Positions 42,268-52,364 are shown, counted from the stretch's first letter. The stretch is 64,000 bases of DNA from JANMZR01 sp040385875 (GCA_040385875.1 JAZKGO010000076.1:8343-72342), one strand, 5' to 3'. A program made the numbers and translations. The notes: generated by a model from the sequence alone, not told the origin.

Positions 42268-42876
42268 ATGATGAATAGAAGAGATGCCATGAATCGTGTG
42301 GCCATGATGATTGGTGCAGCAATTAGCAGCCCAACCCTGATGGCGATGGAAAAAATGGGCAATGTAAAATCAAATTTTTCTGGCAATTTTGTGCTTACTG
42401 CTGCTCAAAGAAGTATCGTAGCTGAGGTGGCCGAGCATATCATTCCTAAAACATCGACACCAGGCGCTAAGGATGTGGGTGTACCCGCCTTTATTGAACT
42501 AATGTTGAAGGATTGCTACTATCCTTTGGAGCATACGAGTTTTTTAGCTGGAGTGAATAAATTGGCTGATTTAAACTTTTTAAGTAAAGGTTCCGCTGAT
42601 CAAGTGGGAATATTGAAAAAAATGGAAGCTGATACCATCGAAGAAATGAAAGCAAGAAATGTAAAACAGGTAAAAGTTGGGGATAATGTTGACCAAGAAG
42701 CGATGGAAAAAGCGGCTAAAGGGGTTCCTTTCTGGCGATTAATGAAAGAATTAACTCTTTTAGGTTATTTTACCTCTGAAGATGGCGTTACAAAATCATT
42801 TGTTTACGAACCGATTCCAGGAAAGTTTATGGCTACCAAATTGAAGCCAGGCCAAAAAGCATTTGCCTATTTATAA
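42268..42876 (+). CDS. Gluconate 2-dehydrogenase subunit 3-like protein, Tat-exported
   Basis: A 202-residue protein whose start MMNRRDAMNRVAMMIGAAIS has twin arginines before a short hydrophobic stretch, so Tat export is likely. The rest (LTAAQRSIVAEVAEHIIPKT, GVPAFIELMLKDCYYP) matches the gluconate 2-dehydrogenase subunit 3 family, the small partner of membrane-linked GMC dehydrogenases. It helps export or stabilise the large flavoprotein, which lacks its own signal. The large subunit gene starts 64 nt downstream. Confidence 0.93.
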   Translation: MMNRRDAMNRVAMMIGAAISSPTLMAMEKMGNVKSNFSGNFVLTAAQRSIVAEVAEHIIPKTSTPGAKDVGVPAFIELMLKDCYYPLEHTSFLAGVNKLADLNFLSKGSADQVGILKKMEADTIEEMKARNVKQVKVGDNVDQEAMEKAAKGVPFWRLMKELTLLGYFTSEDGVTKSFVYEPIPGKFMATKLKPGQKAFAYL

Positions 42877-42940
42877 CGAATTCTTCCCCATTCAGTTGGA
42901 TAAAAATTCAAATTTCCAAATTTTAAATTTCTTAAATTAA

Positions 42941-44662
42941 ATGAATATAATAATAGATTCAATAAAAGATCGCACTTATGATGCCATAGTGGTAGGTTCA
43001 GGAATTTCTGGGGGCTATGCAGCAAAAGAATTAACAGAATTAGGGCTCAATACTTTAGTATTGGAGCGTGGTCGTGAGATAAAGCATGTGGAGGGTTACG
43101 AAACGGCCATGAAAGATTCGTGGATGTTTGAACATAGAGGAAGAGTAACCACCATGGCTGCCGAAGAATATTGGTCAGCAATGCGTACAGGTTATACTGC
43201 CAATGAAGACCATCGCTATCTTTTCGAAAGTGAGAAAGATTCACCGTATATTGAAAAGCGCCCATTTGATTGGACTCGTGCTTACCATACAGGGGGTAAA
43301 TCATTGCTATGGGGTCGACAAACCTATCGTTGGAACAAAGAAGATTTTATGGCTAATTTAAAAGATGGACATGGGGTGGATTGGCCAATACGATATGAAG
43401 ACATTGCGCCTTGGTATGCTAAAGTAGAAAAATATATCGGGGTATCGGGTACTGCTGAAGGATTGGCTGTTTTGCCAGATAGTAATTTTTTGCCTGCGAT
43501 GCCTTTTACCGCACCAGAAAAGCATTTTAAAAATGCTATGAAAGCCAAAATGGGAAGGCCAATCACCGTTGGCCGTGTGGCACACTTAACAAAACCAGGT
43601 GCACATCACACAGCTATAGGTCGTGGAGCATGCCAGTATCGCAATAAATGTATGCGGGGATGCCCTTATGGCGGCTATTATAGTTCATTAGCAGGAGGCT
43701 TGGCTTCCGCTGCCAAAACAAACCGTATGTCATTGATTCACAATGCGATAGTGGCAGAAGTGTTGTATGACGAAAAATCTAAAAAAGCTAAAGGGGTAAG
43801 AGTGATTGACCAAAATACTATGGAAAGCAAAGAATATTTTGCCAAAATAATATTCTTAAATGCAGGTGCTATTCAATCTACTTCTATATTAATGAACTCT
43901 AAATCTGACCGTTTCCCGAATGGAATGGGTAATGATTCAGATCAATTGGGTAGAAACATTATGGATCACCATTTGGGAGTAGGGGCAAGCGCTTCATTAT
44001 TGGAAGGCTTTGACGACGACTATTACTTCGGAGCAAGACCAAACGGTATGTACGTGCCAAGATTTAGAAACTGGGGCAATAATAAAGCGAAGGATTATGT
44101 GCGTGGTTTTGGTTATCAAGGTGGTGCAAGTCGTGGCGGATGGGGTAGAGGCACTGGTATGAATGGCTTTGGTGCAGCTTTCAAGGAGGATCTAACCAAG
44201 CCTGGTCCATGGAGCTTCGGTTTTGGAGGCTTTGGTGAAATACTGCCCAACGAAAACAATAGATTTACTTTGAGCGATACCAAAAAAGACAAATGGGGAT
44301 TGCCATTAGTTGTTTTTGATGCCGATTTGGGTGAAAATGAGCATAATATGCGTAAAGATATGGCCAATGATATGGCCGAAATGTTGGAAGCAGCTGGCTT
44401 TAAAAACATCAATGCCTACAATGGTGCCAACAAAAATATCGGTTTGGGCATACATGAAATGGGTACAGCCCGCATGGGTCGTGATAAAAAGACCTCTGTT
44501 TTGAATAAATATAATCAAATTCACGAAGTAAAAAATGTATTTGTAACCGATGGTGCTGCTATGACCTCAGCTTCATGTGTGAATCCTTCACTTACCTATA
44601 TGGCTTTAACTGCACGTGCAGCGAGTTTTGCGGTTGGGGAGTTGAAGAAGATGAATTTATAA
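42941..44662 (+). CDS. GMC-family FAD oxidoreductase (sugar/gluconate dehydrogenase large subunit)
   Basis: A 573-residue flavoprotein. The FAD motif GSGISG is at residues 19-24, with VLERGREI as the adenine-ribose binding strand end. GGKSLLWGRQTYRW and CMRGCPYGG are typical of the gluconate/fructose dehydrogenase group, and GLGIHEMGTARMG (catalytic His near 505) and NPSLTYMALTARAA close the FAD domain. It should oxidise a sugar or sugar acid, passing electrons to the membrane chain. There is no signal peptide; it is probably carried out with the Tat-exported subunit 3 encoded before it. Exact substrate unknown. Confidence 0.93.
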   Translation: MNIIIDSIKDRTYDAIVVGSGISGGYAAKELTELGLNTLVLERGREIKHVEGYETAMKDSWMFEHRGRVTTMAAEEYWSAMRTGYTANEDHRYLFESEKDSPYIEKRPFDWTRAYHTGGKSLLWGRQTYRWNKEDFMANLKDGHGVDWPIRYEDIAPWYAKVEKYIGVSGTAEGLAVLPDSNFLPAMPFTAPEKHFKNAMKAKMGRPITVGRVAHLTKPGAHHTAIGRGACQYRNKCMRGCPYGGYYSSLAGGLASAAKTNRMSLIHNAIVAEVLYDEKSKKAKGVRVIDQNTMESKEYFAKIIFLNAGAIQSTSILMNSKSDRFPNGMGNDSDQLGRNIMDHHLGVGASASLLEGFDDDYYFGARPNGMYVPRFRNWGNNKAKDYVRGFGYQGGASRGGWGRGTGMNGFGAAFKEDLTKPGPWSFGFGGFGEILPNENNRFTLSDTKKDKWGLPLVVFDADLGENEHNMRKDMANDMAEMLEAAGFKNINAYNGANKNIGLGIHEMGTARMGRDKKTSVLNKYNQIHEVKNVFVTDGAAMTSASCVNPSLTYMALTARAASFAVGELKKMNL

Positions 44663-44681
44663 CCCAAAGAAACCTATTTTT

Positions 44682-44716
44682 AAGCCACCGCCTGTTTAGG
44701 TTGGTGGCTTTTTTTA
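44682..44716 (+). terminator. Hairpin terminator after the GMC gene
   Basis: AAGCCACC (44682-44689) pairs with GGTGGCTT (44703-44710), followed by a T run. The end of the convergent DCC gene overlaps the T run. Confidence 0.85.
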
Positions 44717-45172
44717 TAAAAATCTGTCAAGGATTGATTGGTCGGGTAACCTGCAGCTTTCCCTTTTCCCAAAAAAACGATATCGGTTTTTTGATATAAA
44801 ATCATAAATGATGTTGAGAAAACTGGTAGGTAAAAATTTAAAAATTTGGACAAAAGACCATGGTTTTTTAAGGAATTTAGAGAGGAAGAGTATTGCTTCG
44901 GATTTCTCCAAAATAGAATTATTCACCACCACATAAAGGGTGTTCATTTCGGATGAATCCTTGCCGAGGGCTTTCAAAATTGATTGAGAGGCTTCTGATT
45001 GGATAGAGGCAAACCTGATTTCAGAAGATTTTTCGTGTCTGATAACAAAATCGACCGCTCCATTACAAAGGTTACAAACCCCATCAAAAAGTAAAATTGG
45101 CTTATTTGGGTATTGACTAGTGAGTGGATATTTATGAGTTTTTAAATCAATTTCTAATTCATTATTCATCAT
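44714..45172 (-). CDS. DCC-family thiol-disulfide oxidoreductase-like protein (DUF393)
   Basis: A 152-residue protein. ILLFDGVCNLCNGAVDFVIR carries the D-x-x-C-x-x-C motif that names the DCC family; the later YRFFGKRESCRLPDQSILDR is the usual end. The fold is thioredoxin-like, but physiological function is unproven. Two ATG codons in tandem can start it. It is convergent with the GMC gene and lies 59 nt downstream of the large secreted protein gene. Confidence 0.92.
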   Translation of the reverse strand: MMNNELEIDLKTHKYPLTSQYPNKPILLFDGVCNLCNGAVDFVIRHEKSSEIRFASIQSEASQSILKALGKDSSEMNTLYVVVNNSILEKSEAILFLSKFLKKPWSFVQIFKFLPTSFLNIIYDFISKNRYRFFGKRESCRLPDQSILDRFL

Positions 45173-45231
45173 CCCAAAATTTTCATTTATTATCCATTAC
45201 TCATAATCTAGAAACTCCTAATTCAAAAGAA

Positions 45232-48084
45232 CTATCTAATAATCTCCACCCAGCCTTTTACTTTTTGTTTTGGCGGATTTTTCACTAACCTATCAAAAGT
45301 GACTTCTGCTTCGTAGTAATAGACGCCTACTGGCAATTCAACCCCTTCATTATTGACTCCAGGCCATTTTATGAGTGGATCAGCTGATTGGCTTTGGAAT
45401 ACCTTTGCGCCGTTTCTATTGACCACTGTGTAAATGATGCTTTTTACGAACAAACCACACCACATAGGCTGAAAGTCATCATTTAGTCCATCATTATTTG
45501 GGGTAATTACATTAGGGAACTGAAGGAAATCTGGGCAATTGTCCTTGCAAATCCTATTGCTTGGATCACTCTCATTCCCGTATTTGTTCACCGCTGTTAT
45601 ATAATAGCAACCCGCAAAAGACGACAAACCCGCATGAGAAAACTGTCTTAAACTTCCATCGGAAATCGAAGCAACTTTTATCAACGGATCGCCTTCATAT
45701 CTAGCAAAATAGATATTGAACCCCCTGTAAGTAGTATCACAGTTTGCAGACTGGCTTACAGTCCAACTTAGAATGTTTTCAAAATTGATAGCTTTACAAG
45801 AAATTTCTTTCAAATCTTCACAGTTAAGTTCATTTACTTTAAGTACAGGTGGGCATGGCTTTGTGAAGTTTTTAGGGGACCCACAAATGATTTGTGAGTT
45901 ATTTAATAATAAGCCACTAACGGCAGCAATATTTGCATAGGCACCCACTGTAAGTACTTTGTAGCAATAGGTAGCTTCACTTGAAAGTTGTAGATTATTA
46001 GTCCCATCCGCCGCATAGGTATCCTGACCATTGTCAACATAAGTATAGGTATTCGGATCTTTCACCAACACTTCTGCAATGATATTGAATACTCCCGGGG
46101 TGGTTTCACGATAAACTACATGCACCTGATTATCATTATTCCACGGTACATTGGCTTCCCACTTTAGTGCGATAGATTTATCGGCTGGCGTTGCCGATAG
46201 CCGAACTGTTGCAGCTGGCAGAGTGCCATCCAACAAGGTAAAGGTGCCATTTTTTGTATACCAAAGCTCAACGTTGTATTTGTAAACTTGATCTGTGGTG
46301 TTCAAACCGATATCAGTAAATGATGTATCAGGGTTGGTGGTAGAAATATTGGTATCAATAGTTTTTATTAAAGTGAATACCGTACTATTTCCCTGCGCTC
46401 TATTGATTCTGTATTGGTAAGGCCCAACGGCTTCATCTGGCAAAAAACCTAAAGGTCTGGTCCATTTCACAAATACTTCTCCTTCAGTTTTGCTGGTTTT
46501 TTCAATTGAAACATTGGTTATTATTGGCATTTGCAAAGGAACACTTACACAAACCTCTTTTGAAACAATGCCCTCGCCACCGCCAGTTGCTTCTGCAAAT
46601 TTTACCACTAATCGATAGCTATAAAATATATTGTTGGATAAACCTTTGTCGACGTAGCTCGTGTTTTCAACTGGTACGCTTCCCAATAAAGTATAACCTA
46701 AATTGAGTGGAATACCGCCAAAACAAGTATTGGGTTCAAAAGGAGTACAACCTACTTTGCGGTAAATTAATATTTCGGCTCCAGGTAGGGCACAATTGTA
46801 TTTTGTCCAGTTCAGTTCCACAGCCCCTGAGCCTTTTGGCTTAGCCACCAGACCCAATACTGATGGGGCTACTATTCTAATTCGCCAGGTTTTGGTGTCT
46901 GTTAGTTTAGGATCACCTGCTGCTGGGGTGTCTTCAGCCTTAAACAATACTTCATATGCCTTGGCTCTGATATGATCGCAAGAAGTTTGCCATTCAAAAG
47001 TACCTGTGGCATTTGTTTTAGGAGTAATGCTTGAGATAAAAGTTGCCCAAGGGGCATTAATATATTGTGTAGGTGGAACTCCATTTAAAGGTGGATCTAC
47101 ATTTTTGTAAACGGGTCCGAAGGAAGTAATTACGATTGGATGATCATCTTTATCAACGGCTTTAATAATTAGGTTCACCTTTTCACCTGCCTGAATACAT
47201 ATTTCATCGGGGATTTCTAATAAAGGCCTATTGTTTTTACCCTCTTTTACAATGATTTGCATATCACGAACAGTAATAGAAATCAATATGCCATTCCGAT
47301 ATTCTAAAATCTCAAAAGCTACATTATATTGACCTTTAGCTGCTGGCGCATCCCAAATGAGGTCGCCAGTGAGGCTGTCAATTTTAAAGGTCGAAGGGCC
47401 ATTGCCTAGTTCGTTTTTACCACCTGCTGGAGCTTGTGTCGGGTCACGATAATCATTCACTAATTTTGGAGTTTCCGAATTGTCAGGTATTTGTCTTGGG
47501 ATAATCAATCGATAGGCCAAGCTATCTCCTTCAGCATCATAAGCATTTGAATTGTGGATGAACTTTTGGCCAATTGCAGCTGTAAAATCAACCGCTGGGT
47601 TCAATAAAAGTGGGGTGCCGTTCAATCCCAATTCTGAATTAATTATAACCAATGTTTCAATATAAAAGCTAGTTTGCACTGACTCTTTCATGTTTACCAC
47701 ATCCTCATTTCGGTTTCTGATGTTGGCTCCGATGAGATAGGTGCCGTTTGCTCTGAAAGTGTATTCAATAGTGTAAACATTTTTTTCTGTTTCTCTATTT
47801 AAACTTCGTCTATCTACCCTTTGAGGTTCCATTTGCGCCACTAAGACTCCATTATTGTAAATCTTAAGTCCATTATTATCTAACTTATTCTGATTATTAT
47901 TTGCACCCAAGCCCCCAATCGCATCTGTATAAGTGGTAATAGTGATTAGATAGGTAAGTGCGTTTTCGGATTTTCTTTTTAAGGTAATCTCGCCACCTCT
48001 TAGATGGGTAGCATAAGTTTCAAAACTAAATGCTACTATTATAAAAACTAAATTGATAAAAAAGCTATATATTTTATTTTTCAT
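45232..48084 (-). CDS. Large secreted T9SS substrate with type-B sorting domain
   Basis: A 950-residue protein with a signal peptide (about 1-25, SFETYA). The N-terminal THLRGGEITLKRK is typical of large Cytophagales surface proteins. The middle has beta-sandwich repeats resembling fibronectin type III (LGLVAKPKGSGAVELNWTKY and similar). The last 90 residues (FPNVITPNNDGLNDDFQP to GVYYYEAEVTFD) are the gliding-motility-associated type-B C-terminal domain that directs export by the type IX system and attachment to the cell surface. Probably an adhesin-like surface protein; no catalytic motif was seen. Confidence 0.92.
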   Translation of the reverse strand: MKNKIYSFFINLVFIIVAFSFETYATHLRGGEITLKRKSENALTYLITITTYTDAIGGLGANNNQNKLDNNGLKIYNNGVLVAQMEPQRVDRRSLNRETEKNVYTIEYTFRANGTYLIGANIRNRNEDVVNMKESVQTSFYIETLVIINSELGLNGTPLLLNPAVDFTAAIGQKFIHNSNAYDAEGDSLAYRLIIPRQIPDNSETPKLVNDYRDPTQAPAGGKNELGNGPSTFKIDSLTGDLIWDAPAAKGQYNVAFEILEYRNGILISITVRDMQIIVKEGKNNRPLLEIPDEICIQAGEKVNLIIKAVDKDDHPIVITSFGPVYKNVDPPLNGVPPTQYINAPWATFISSITPKTNATGTFEWQTSCDHIRAKAYEVLFKAEDTPAAGDPKLTDTKTWRIRIVAPSVLGLVAKPKGSGAVELNWTKYNCALPGAEILIYRKVGCTPFEPNTCFGGIPLNLGYTLLGSVPVENTSYVDKGLSNNIFYSYRLVVKFAEATGGGEGIVSKEVCVSVPLQMPIITNVSIEKTSKTEGEVFVKWTRPLGFLPDEAVGPYQYRINRAQGNSTVFTLIKTIDTNISTTNPDTSFTDIGLNTTDQVYKYNVELWYTKNGTFTLLDGTLPAATVRLSATPADKSIALKWEANVPWNNDNQVHVVYRETTPGVFNIIAEVLVKDPNTYTYVDNGQDTYAADGTNNLQLSSEATYCYKVLTVGAYANIAAVSGLLLNNSQIICGSPKNFTKPCPPVLKVNELNCEDLKEISCKAINFENILSWTVSQSANCDTTYRGFNIYFARYEGDPLIKVASISDGSLRQFSHAGLSSFAGCYYITAVNKYGNESDPSNRICKDNCPDFLQFPNVITPNNDGLNDDFQPMWCGLFVKSIIYTVVNRNGAKVFQSQSADPLIKWPGVNNEGVELPVGVYYYEAEVTFDRLVKNPPKQKVKGWVEIIR

Positions 48085-48565
48085 ATAGAAACATTTTTCT
48101 TTTAAAGGTCAAATTCAAATTTCCAATTGACGCATTTTTGGTTTTGTTGAATTTCTAATGGGAGGTATTTTACAAAGTACTCTACTGAGATTTAAATCAA
48201 AACGAAAAAGCAAATAAAAAATTCTATTGGAGTGAATCTTCCCCCAAAAATCATTTGCACAAAGTTATCAATTCAAAACATTTATTTAAAAATTGGGTTG
48301 ATAGATTACAAATTAATATAAACTATCTTAGAAAAATACATTAAACTTCTAATATTATTGCTAAAAAATAATTTTTAATTGTTTTGAATCTCTTTGGTAT
48401 GTAGTTTTGAATAAAATTAGAATTTAGTATAAATAACAGCCACTTAGTAGCTTTGGTTATAATAACTATTCGATAATTTCTAATTAAAAGTTCCAATGAA
48501 AGCTTTAAATATTTTACTAAGCTTATCTTGGAGGAAAACCCTTAAAATTGTAATTCATTAAATAT
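48085..48565. other. Long AT-rich intergenic region before sdhC
   Basis: This 481-nt gap separates divergent genes. TAGCTTTG (48448-48455) fits the -7 pattern TAnnTTTG and could start sdhC with a leader of about 100 nt, though no matching -33 word is at the right distance. I see no coding frame, repeat or riboswitch-like structure. Confidence 0.45.
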
Positions 48566-49234
48566 ATGTCTTGGTTAAAAACTACATTATCGAGCTCCTT
48601 AGGTAAAAAACTAATTATGGGCTTAACGGGTTTATTTCTAATCTCATTTCTTTTGGTACACTGTGGCATTAATGCTTGCATTTTTGTAAATGATGGTGGT
48701 GAAACATTCAATCATGCGGCCGAATTTATGGCCAACAATGTTTTTATTCGTACTGCAGAAATCGTACTTTTTCTTGGATTAATATTACACGCCGCTGATG
48801 GTCTGATGCTTTGGGCCGAAAATAATAAGAAACGACCGGTAGCCTATGCAATGGTCAGTAGTGAAACAAGTACCTGGTACTCAAGATCAATGGGTTTATT
48901 AGGCACTTTATTACTCATATTTTTAATTTTACACCTTCGTCATTTTTGGTATGTGAGCAGGCTTACAGATGAAATAACCAGTGGTAGAGACACCCTTTTC
49001 GGTGAAATGAAAGAGATTTTTCAACATTTGTGGATTGTAATAGTTTATGTACTGGGTTGTATTTCTTTGGCTTATCACTTATTACACGGGTTTCAATCAG
49101 CTTTTCAAACGATAGGCCTTAATCATCCAAAGTACATGCCATTTATTAATAAACTGGGCATTGGCTTTTCAATTATTGTTCCATTAATATTTGCATCGAT
49201 GCCTATTTCGATGTATTTGGGATGGATTAAATAA
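48566..49234 (+). CDS. sdhC: Succinate dehydrogenase/fumarate reductase cytochrome b subunit
   Basis: A 222-residue protein with five predicted membrane helices and the diheme b-type layout found in Bacteroidota and Bacillota (one membrane subunit instead of two). LLVHCGINACIF, LGLILHAADGLMLW, LHLRHFWYV and LAYHLLHGFQSAFQTIGL provide the histidines that bind two hemes. It anchors the SdhA/SdhB catalytic part to the inner membrane and passes electrons to menaquinone. It leads the sdhC-sdhA-sdhB set. Confidence 0.95.
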   Translation: MSWLKTTLSSSLGKKLIMGLTGLFLISFLLVHCGINACIFVNDGGETFNHAAEFMANNVFIRTAEIVLFLGLILHAADGLMLWAENNKKRPVAYAMVSSETSTWYSRSMGLLGTLLLIFLILHLRHFWYVSRLTDEITSGRDTLFGEMKEIFQHLWIVIVYVLGCISLAYHLLHGFQSAFQTIGLNHPKYMPFINKLGIGFSIIVPLIFASMPISMYLGWIK

Positions 49235-49349
49235 AAAGTTGGTATTAAGTATTAGGTATCAAGTACCAAGTATTTAAGCCAAAATTTGTCATCATAATAC
49301 GCTGAGTAATCTTAATACATAATACTTAGTACTTAATACAATTTTTAAA
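49235..49349. repeat. Spacer of repeated AAGTATTA-like words, direct and inverted
   Basis: GTATTAAGTA (49242-49251) is the exact inverse of TACTTAATAC (49330-49339), and variants (GGTATCAAGTACC, AATACATAATACTTAG) fill much of the 115-nt gap between sdhC and sdhA. The outer arms could form a long hairpin. Nothing else is seen in it. Confidence 0.65.
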
Positions 49350-51320
49350 ATGGATTCAAAAATACCTGCTGGAGAAATTGACAAAAAGTGGACAAAATAT
49401 AAATCCACAGTGCCTTTAGTTAACCCTGCCAACAAACGAAATATCGAAATAATTGTGGTAGGAACTGGCTTAGCCGGAGCATCCGCAGCCGCTTCTTTGG
49501 CCGAGATGGGTTATAAAGTAAAAGCATTTTGTTACCAAGATTCCCCAAGAAGAGCACATTCAATTGCTGCTCAGGGTGGAATCAATGCAGCAAAAAACTA
49601 TCAAAATGATGGAGACTCTATCTATCGTCTTTTTTATGATACCATTAAAGGGGGAGATTACCGTGCTCGTGAGGGGAATGTACATCGCCTAGCAGAAGTA
49701 TCAGGTAGTATTATTGACCAATGCGTAGCGCAAGGTGTACCTTTTGCACGTGAGTATGGTGGTTTGCTTTCTAATCGATCATTTGGAGGTACTCAAGTTC
49801 AACGCACCTTTTATGCAGCTGGGCAAACAGGCCAACAGTTACTATTAGGAGCTTATTCGGGACTTCAGCGTCAGGTTGGTTTGGGTACCGTTGAAATGTA
49901 CACCCGCCACGAAATGATGGAAGTTGTGACTATCGATGGAAAAGCCAGAGGGATTATTGCAAGAAATTTAATTACTGGAAAATTAGAAAGACATTTTGGT
50001 CATGCCGTTTTGTTGTGTACAGGCGGTTATGGCAACGTTTTTTATCTTTCCACCAATGCGATGGGATCCAATGTAACTGCTGCATGGAAAGCGCATAAAA
50101 AAGGAGCCTATTTTGGCAATCCTTGTTATACTCAAATTCACCCTACTTGTATTCCAGTATCGGGCGACCATCAGTCTAAATTGACTTTAATGTCTGAATC
50201 ATTGAGAAACGATGGTAGAATTTGGGTGCCTAAAAAACAAAATGATACCCGGTTGGGCAACGACATTCCTGAAGAGGAAAGAGATTATTATTTAGAACGT
50301 CGTTATCCTGCATTTGGTAATTTAGTGCCACGAGACATTGCTTCGAGAGCCGCAAAAGAACGTTGTGACGAAGGCTATGGAGTAGGTAGTTCAAAAATGG
50401 CCGTTTATCTTGACTTTGCCGATGCGATTCTACGATATGGTAAAGCAGAGGCTAACAAGAGAGGTATGCACAGCCCTACTGCCGACGAAATCCAATCAAT
50501 GGGTAAAGAAGTAGTGAAAGAAAAATATGGTAATCTTTTTGATATGTACAAACAGATTACTGGTGAAGACCCTTATCAGTTGCCAATGAGAATTTACCCA
50601 GCGGTGCATTATACTATGGGAGGCCTTTGGGTTGATTATAATTTAATGACTTCAGTGCCAGGGCTTTATGCTTTAGGAGAAGCGAATTTTTCAGACCATG
50701 GTGCCAATAGATTAGGTGCTTCGGCGCTGATGCAGGGATTGGCAGACGGATATTTTGTAATTCCTTATACAATTGGAGCTTATTTAGCAGGTGATATTCG
50801 TACGAAAGCAATACCAACTGATGCACCAGAATTTATAGCGGCTGAGAAAGAGGTGCAAAATAGAATTGATACATTATTCAATATAAAAGGCTCAAAACCA
50901 GTTGATTATTTCCATAAAAAGTTAGGAAAAATCATGTGGGATAAATGTGGAATGGCCAGAAATGAAAAGGGCTTAAAAGAGGCGATTGCAGAAATACAGG
51001 CCTTACAAAAAGAGTTTTGGAGCGATGTGAGAATACCTGGTGAAGCCAATGACTTTAATCCAGAATTGGAAAAAGCAGGTAGAGTAGCCGATTTTCTGGA
51101 ATTGGGAGAGTTGATGTGTGTGGATGCATTGAACAGGAATGAATCTTGCGGGGGCCATTTCAGAGAGGAATTCCAAACGGAAGAAGGCGAAGCCCTGCGT
51201 GATGATGAAAATTATGCCTATGTAGCTGCTTGGGAGTATAAAGGAGACTCAAAATTCGAGTTACATAAAGAAGATTTGGTGTATGAAAATATAAAAATTG
51301 CACAAAGATCTTATAAATAA
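49350..51320 (+). CDS. sdhA: Succinate dehydrogenase/fumarate reductase flavoprotein subunit
   Basis: A 656-residue flavoprotein. VVGTGLAGASAAASLAEMGY binds FAD; RRAHSIAAQGGINAAKN includes the His to which FAD is covalently attached. CYTQIHPTCIP, RDIASRAAKERC and HYTMGGLWVDYNL are the substrate-binding and capping segments, and SDHGANRLGASALMQGLADG is the typical end of the FAD domain. Together with SdhB and SdhC it oxidises succinate to fumarate or the reverse. Length and wording fit the group with one membrane subunit. Confidence 0.97.
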   Translation: MDSKIPAGEIDKKWTKYKSTVPLVNPANKRNIEIIVVGTGLAGASAAASLAEMGYKVKAFCYQDSPRRAHSIAAQGGINAAKNYQNDGDSIYRLFYDTIKGGDYRAREGNVHRLAEVSGSIIDQCVAQGVPFAREYGGLLSNRSFGGTQVQRTFYAAGQTGQQLLLGAYSGLQRQVGLGTVEMYTRHEMMEVVTIDGKARGIIARNLITGKLERHFGHAVLLCTGGYGNVFYLSTNAMGSNVTAAWKAHKKGAYFGNPCYTQIHPTCIPVSGDHQSKLTLMSESLRNDGRIWVPKKQNDTRLGNDIPEEERDYYLERRYPAFGNLVPRDIASRAAKERCDEGYGVGSSKMAVYLDFADAILRYGKAEANKRGMHSPTADEIQSMGKEVVKEKYGNLFDMYKQITGEDPYQLPMRIYPAVHYTMGGLWVDYNLMTSVPGLYALGEANFSDHGANRLGASALMQGLADGYFVIPYTIGAYLAGDIRTKAIPTDAPEFIAAEKEVQNRIDTLFNIKGSKPVDYFHKKLGKIMWDKCGMARNEKGLKEAIAEIQALQKEFWSDVRIPGEANDFNPELEKAGRVADFLELGELMCVDALNRNESCGGHFREEFQTEEGEALRDDENYAYVAAWEYKGDSKFELHKEDLVYENIKIAQRSYK

Positions 51321-51440
51321 GTTTGTGTTTTCATTTGAATAAGATTGGTTTTAATAAATTAGAATAATAAGTTTACGGATTTGATAACTTTATGATTTGT
51401 AGATAAATCGTAAATCCCAAATCCCAAATCGTAAATAAGA
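51321..51440. repeat. Spacer of repeated AAATCGTAAAT/AAATCCC words
   Basis: AAATCGTAAAT (from 51406), AAATCCC twice, and AAATCGTAAAT again (to 51436) follow an inverted relative GTTTACGGATTT at 51371-51382. The words fill the end of the 120-nt gap between sdhA and sdhB. Confidence 0.65.
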
Positions 51441-52199
51441 ATGGAAGGAAATATGGATTTGACGCTCAAAATTTGGCGTCAGAAAAATGCAGAAACAAAA
51501 GGGAATTTTGAAACTTATCAAGTTTCAGGAATTTCTGAGGACATGTCATTTTTAGAAATGATTGATGTACTTAATAATCAGCTCATTAATGAAGGTAAGG
51601 TGCCGGTTGCATTCGACCATGATTGCCGTGAGGGAATCTGCGGAATGTGCTCCATGTACATTAATGGAAGGCCGCATGGTCCGCTTAAAGGAGTTACCAC
51701 CTGCCAATTACATATGCGTTCTTTCAAATCGGGTGAAACGATAACAGTCGAACCATGGCGTGCCGCTGCCTTTCCGATTGTGAAAGACTTGACAGTTGAT
51801 CGCTCTGCTTTTGACCGTATTATTGCCTCTGGTGGCTTTATTTCAGTAAATACAGGGAATGCCCAAGACGCCAATTCGTTGCCAATCCCTAAGCAAGATG
51901 CAGACGAAGCTTTTGCTGCAGCTGCCTGTATTGGTTGTGGGGCCTGCGTAGCGGCTTGTAAAAATGCTTCCGCCATGTTATTTACCTCTGCAAAAATTTC
52001 ACAATTGGCTCTTTTGCCGCAAGGACAACCTGAGCGTTACTCACGAGTTGAGAAAATGATCGCTCAAATGGATTCAGAAGGATTTGGAGCTTGTACCAAT
52101 ACTGGTGCTTGTGCAGCCGAATGTCCTAAAGAAATTTCATTAGAAAGTATTGCAAGAATGAACCGTGAATATTTTTCAGCCTCAATGGCATCGAAATAA
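51441..52199 (+). CDS. sdhB: Succinate dehydrogenase/fumarate reductase iron-sulfur subunit
   Basis: A 252-residue protein. CREGICGMCSMYINGRPHGP with the later C in VTTCQL ligates the [2Fe-2S] cluster; CIGCGACVAACKNAS and CTNTGACAAECPKEI bind the [4Fe-4S] and [3Fe-4S]-type clusters. It passes electrons from SdhA to the membrane subunit. A strong terminator follows, so the three sdh genes make one unit despite the repeat-filled spacers between them. Confidence 0.97.
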   Translation: MEGNMDLTLKIWRQKNAETKGNFETYQVSGISEDMSFLEMIDVLNNQLINEGKVPVAFDHDCREGICGMCSMYINGRPHGPLKGVTTCQLHMRSFKSGETITVEPWRAAAFPIVKDLTVDRSAFDRIIASGGFISVNTGNAQDANSLPIPKQDADEAFAAAACIGCGACVAACKNASAMLFTSAKISQLALLPQGQPERYSRVEKMIAQMDSEGFGACTNTGACAAECPKEISLESIARMNREYFSASMASK

Positions 52200-52228
52200 T
52201 TACCAGTTTGTTTTCATAAAAAACTGAG

Positions 52229-52268
52229 AATAGTCCAGCAACTAATCAATTGCTGGACTATTTTTTTG
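52229..52268 (+). terminator. Strong terminator after sdhB
   Basis: AATAGTCCAGCAA (52229-52241) pairs with TTGCTGGACTATT (from 52250), followed by a run of T. Confidence 0.88.
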
Positions 52269-52364
52269 ATTTCATTCATCAATTTATTTTAATTAAATAT
52301 CTGATATTGTGGTGGTTATAATTTATCCCATAAAATAAATAGAAATGAATTCTTAATAATTTCA

